From positions 1-7,504 of the forward strand of contig JAKAVH010000011.1 in the NCBI GenBank assembly GCA_021827545.1: a stretch of 7,504 nt of DNA, read 5' to 3'. The notes under the pieces were generated by a model. That model saw only the letters and a program-made list of their open reading frames with translations. It was not told the origin of the DNA and did not search any database. Position numbers and translations under genes: made by a program. Numbering within the stretch: position 1 is the stretch's first letter; every line of letters begins with the position of its first letter. This document shows, piece after piece, positions 5,989 to 7,504 of this stretch. This DNA comes from Thermoplasmata archaeon. GTDB lineage: Archaea > Thermoplasmatota > Thermoplasmata > UBA184.

Positions 5989-6214
5989 GCTGACCGTTCC
6001 TCGCGCACCGCCCGTCGTTCCGGGACGCGTGAAATCGATGTCGTGTTCGGCGTGCTCGTCGCTCGCGGGGAGTCGGGACCGCGCGGCGCCACGTAGCGGC
6101 CCCGCGACCCAACGCCATATGAGCATTCGGTCAAGCCGGCTTCACCCGGCCCGGAGACTGCCCTCGACCGGGAGCGTCGAGGCGCGCGCCGCCCCGTCGA
6201 ACAGGTTTGACGAA
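5989..6214. other. Divergent intergenic region between two membrane protein genes
   Basis: This region separates the minus-strand 12-helix protein (start 5988) and the + strand 7-helix protein (start 6250). A moderately A/T-rich GAAATCGAT at 6031-6039 could, on the minus strand, be a poor TATA element for the 12-helix gene, about 48 bases before its ATG. A CATATG at 6117-6122 is farther away. Neither is convincing, and no gene or RNA is seen. Confidence 0.3.
5998..6002 (-). promoter_or_regulatory. Shine-Dalgarno supporting the 5988 start
   Basis: On the minus strand GAGGA lies nine bases before the ATG at 5988. It supports this internal start over the longer frame beginning at 6126. Confidence 0.5.
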
Positions 6215-6226
6215 GAAACATAAGTA
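6215..6226 (+). promoter_or_regulatory. TATA box and BRE of a leaderless promoter
   Basis: GAAACATAAGTA, preceded by purine-rich ACGAA, is a strong A/T-rich element centred about 28 bases before the ATG at 6250. That is the normal archaeal distance from TATA box to transcription start, so the mRNA should begin at or near the start codon. No Shine-Dalgarno is present, which agrees with leaderless initiation. Confidence 0.6.
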
Positions 6227-6249
6227 GGGCGCCGGCTGGCCGATTTTGC

Positions 6250-6936
6250 ATGTCGGCCACGGCGATCGCCCTCGCGTTGTCCCTGGCGGTTCTCGCGGGA
6301 CTGCTCGCGATCCTGAGCGCGCAGGGCATCGCCCGCTACCGTGCGACCCGTGCACGGGTGCAACTGGCCTGGAGCGCCGGTCTTCTCCTGGCCACCGCAG
6401 CGATGGTCATCGAGACGCTGGTCTTCGCCGGATGGGTGTCCTCCGCCCTGCTCGCGGCGTACGTGTTCCTCTCGGCCGCGATCGTCGGCGTGCTCTCACT
6501 CGGTGCCGTTCGAGTCTTCCGGAGCCCGCGGGTCGAGCGTCTCTACTCGGGGTTCATCGTCGGGGCGTGCGCCCTGCTCGCCGGGGCGTGCGGGCTCGTG
6601 CCTTCGCCGAGCAGTATGGTGAACGGGGGCGTCATCACCGGCAACCCGGCACCGATCCTCATCGTACTGTCGTCCCTGATCACGTTCCCGGCCACGGCCG
6701 TGCTGCTGACGGCTTCCGCGATCGCGCTGCGTCGCGCCCGGAAGTGGCCGACCCTCCTCATGATCGCGGGGGCCCTCATCCTCGGCGCGGGAGGAACGCT
6801 CTACATCGCGTCGTTCCCCGTGGCCCTCTACTACGCCGAATTCCTCGGCATCGTCCTGCTGTTCGCGGGGCTTATCCACCTCCCCCACCCCGTGACCGGG
6901 ACGGCGCCCACGCCCGCGGCTCCGGCCTCGAACTGA
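6250..6936 (+). CDS. Seven-helix integral membrane protein of unknown function
   Basis: I do not recognise this 228-residue protein. It has seven hydrophobic segments, near residues 5-24, 38-62, 64-90, 98-117, 133-160, 167-189 and 191-210. The loops after helix 1 (ARYRATRARVQ, 28-38), helix 3 (RVFRSPRVER, 88-97) and helix 5 (RRARKW, 161-166) carry the positive charge. By the positive-inside rule the N-terminus is therefore outside and the C-terminus (a Pro/Ala/Thr-rich tail) inside. That is the topology of microbial rhodopsins, but helix 7 (ALYYAEFLGIVLLFAGLIHL) lacks the retinal-binding lysine, so it is not a retinal protein. Charged residues in helices are few: E55 in helix 2 and E197 in helix 7. 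H210 and H213 follow helix 7. The start is set by a TATA box about 28 bases upstream, implying a leaderless mRNA. A membrane sensor or a small unknown transporter are both open possibilities. Confidence 0.85.
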   Translation: MSATAIALALSLAVLAGLLAILSAQGIARYRATRARVQLAWSAGLLLATAAMVIETLVFAGWVSSALLAAYVFLSAAIVGVLSLGAVRVFRSPRVERLYSGFIVGACALLAGACGLVPSPSSMVNGGVITGNPAPILIVLSSLITFPATAVLLTASAIALRRARKWPTLLMIAGALILGAGGTLYIASFPVALYYAEFLGIVLLFAGLIHLPHPVTGTAPTPAAPASN

Positions 6937-7012
6937 GGGCACGCGACGCGTCCGCGCCTACCTGGGGGAGGCCGCAGAGACAAGAGCTACAGGTGACTCG
7001 ACGCACCGCGCG

Positions 7013-7037
7013 ATCGGGGGTGCCGGGAGACCCCGAT
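7013..7037 (+). other. Perfect 7-bp hairpin downstream of the 7-helix gene
   Basis: ATCGGGG (7013-7019) and CCCCGAT (7031-7037) are perfect inverted arms with an 11-base loop, 76 bases after the stop at 6936. It may form part of the 3' untranslated region or terminator, or lead into the larger fold that begins at 7041. Confidence 0.4.
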
Positions 7038-7040
7038 GTA

Positions 7041-7125
7041 GAGCGCGTCGCGTGGGCGACCCTTAAGAACCATATCTCGCAGTCTCACCGCAGTGCATCT
7101 AGTCCGAACGAGGCACTGCGCGCTC
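7041..7125 (+). ncRNA. Candidate structured RNA: coaxial three-way junction
   Basis: Three sets of perfect complementary arms nest without overlap. The outer stem is GAGCGC (7041-7046) with GCGCTC (7120-7125). Hairpin A is GTCGC (7047-7051) with GCGAC (7056-7060) and a GTGG tetraloop, beginning on the base next to the outer stem. Hairpin B is GCAGTGC (7090-7096) with GCACTGC (7113-7119), ending on the base next to the outer stem. A 29-base single-stranded joint (7061-7089) containing CTTAAG links A and B. The 85-base size recalls a long tRNA, but there is no T-loop, D-loop or CCA context, so it is not a tRNA. No family is recognised and no upstream promoter is clear; it may be part of a 3' or 5' untranslated region. 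Confidence 0.35.
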
Positions 7126-7175
7126 GATGGGGGGGTCGCCCTCGGGACTCGGGTTGCGGCAGGGCCGGCCAGCGA

Positions 7176-7184
7176 TTAGATATA
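7176..7184 (+). promoter_or_regulatory. TATA box for the secreted protein gene
   Basis: TTAGATATA in a G+C-rich setting is one of the best TATA-box candidates in the window. Transcription would begin near 7206, giving a leader of about 92 bases, which is long for an archaeal mRNA and able to hold at least the 7250-7268 hairpin. Confidence 0.55.
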
Positions 7185-7281
7185 CTGCAGGTCGATGCGG
7201 GGGCTGTCCTAGCCACAGCGCCGAGTGAGTGAGCGTGACGCCCCCGGTGCCGGAGCGCCGAGTTCCGGTCGCACACGCAGT

Positions 7282-7290
7282 GGAGGGGTG
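7282..7290 (+). promoter_or_regulatory. Shine-Dalgarno of the secreted protein gene
   Basis: GGAGGGGTG, followed by A, lies seven bases before the ATG at 7298. It is the strongest ribosome binding site in the window and fixes the start of the partial gene. Confidence 0.7.
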
Positions 7291-7297
7291 AATCAAC

Positions 7298-7504
7298 ATG
7301 GGCCATCCGAGAAAACGGGCGCTGGCGGTGCTTGCCATGCTGTGCGCCCTGACGATGCTCGCGAGTGCGCTCGCTGTGAGCGCCAGCGCAACGAGCACCG
7401 CGCTTCCCGCGACCAGTTCCGGAAGTCTGGCGAGCACCTCCTCGGTTTCCCCCACCGTGGCCGCCCACACGAGCTTCGTGATCCAGGGCACGGCCTCCGC
7501 ATCG
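7298..7504 (+). CDS. N-terminus of a secreted Ser/Thr/Ala-rich protein (3' end outside window)
   Basis: The frame from the ATG at 7298 stays open for 69 codons to the last base of the window. It begins MGHPRKRALAVLAMLCALTM, a classic signal peptide: basic HPRKR, then a hydrophobic core to about residue 27, then Ala/Ser-rich ALAVSASA. The rest (to residue 69) is Ser, Thr, Ala and Val-rich with few charges, such as TSTALPATSSGS and STSSVSPTVAAHTS. This resembles the flexible stalk near the surface of archaeal exported or S-layer-associated proteins. No catalytic domain has appeared before the window ends, so the function is unknown. The gene has its own TATA box and a strong Shine-Dalgarno. It is transcribed in the same direction as the 7-helix gene, but 361 bases separate them, so it is probably an independent unit. 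Confidence 0.75.
   Translation, partial: MGHPRKRALAVLAMLCALTMLASALAVSASATSTALPATSSGSLASTSSVSPTVAAHTSFVIQGTASAS

Larger units (their letters stand above)
6937..7297 (+). other. 361-base non-coding region before the secreted protein gene
   Basis: No reading frame here looks coding. In order it holds a hairpin (7013-7037), the three-way-junction candidate (7041-7125), a TATA box (7176-7184), CGGGGGC (7198-7204) pairing with GCCCCCG (7240-7246), a 5-bp hairpin CCGGA (7250-7254) with TCCGG (7264-7268), and the Shine-Dalgarno at 7282-7290. The CTTAAGAACCATAT stretch (7062-7075) could itself be a second TATA-like element, giving a start near 7090. Confidence 0.45.

Noticed and set aside
4366..6096. 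Several + strand open frames opposite the 12-helix membrane protein
   Set aside because: They are hydrophilic, Glu/Arg/Gln-rich antisense of hydrophobic codons, typical shadows of a membrane protein gene.
6250..6936. Microbial rhodopsin
   Set aside because: Seven helices are present, but the Schiff-base lysine in helix 7 is missing.
7041..7125. tRNA with a long variable arm
   Set aside because: The size and closing stem fit, but there is no TTCNA-type T-loop, no D-arm with GG and no 5-bp T-stem. The 3' hairpin has 7-8 bp and a 16-base loop.
1..7504. CRISPR array, insertion sequence or toxin-antitoxin / defence island
   Set aside because: I saw no regularly spaced direct repeats, no transposase or nuclease motifs and no paired small genes of that kind.

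Overview
This is a G+C-rich window (about two thirds G+C by eye). It most likely comes from an archaeon, perhaps a high-GC member of Thermoplasmatota, but I cannot prove the lineage. The archaeal reading rests on three things. TATA-like boxes sit at archaeal spacing in otherwise GC-rich upstream regions. One gene (start 6250) has a TATA box about 28 bases before its ATG and no Shine-Dalgarno, as expected for a leaderless transcript. The gene content (a secreted NosD-type beta-helix protein, a secreted PF04185-type phosphoesterase, a stand-alone CBS-pair protein and several multi-pass membrane proteins of unknown role) also fits. There is no rRNA, tRNA, CRISPR array or insertion sequence.

Layout, left to right. 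(1) 1-141 is the C-terminal end of an unidentified + strand gene, followed at once by a 7-bp hairpin (144-169). (2) 270-845 (+) encodes a two-CBS-domain protein. (3) 846-1068 is a convergent intergenic region with several strong hairpins. (4) 2175-1069 (-) encodes a secreted right-handed parallel beta-helix protein. (5) 2176-2649 is a divergent spacer with a TATA-like box at 2555-2563 for the + strand. (6) 2650-3197 (+) is a cysteine/histidine-rich, probably zinc-binding gene whose start and C-terminal half lie in different frames. It is probably frameshifted, and its readable half contains two tandem C-x(10-11)-C-x(16-17)-C-x2-H units. (7) 4257-3256 (-) encodes a secreted or anchored phosphoesterase with a GTG start, a clear Shine-Dalgarno and an operator-like palindrome overlapping its TATA box. 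(8) 5988-4549 (-) encodes a 12-helix membrane protein with histidines in three helices. (9) 6250-6936 (+) encodes a 7-helix membrane protein. (10) 6937-7297 is non-coding and holds nested inverted repeats that can fold into a coaxial three-way junction, then a good TATA box and a leader. (11) 7298 to the window end (+) is the start of a secreted Ser/Thr/Ala-rich protein that runs off the edge.

The genes do not form one operon: strand switches separate nearly all of them, and most have their own promoter or Shine-Dalgarno signal. The common theme is the cell envelope and exterior, with three exported proteins and two integral membrane proteins, plus two possible small regulators (the CBS pair and the Cys/His protein). 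I see no complete multi-gene system. The items most worth following up are the duplicated Cys/His module with its apparent frameshift, the three-way-junction RNA candidate near 7041-7125, and the histidine-bearing 12-helix membrane protein.
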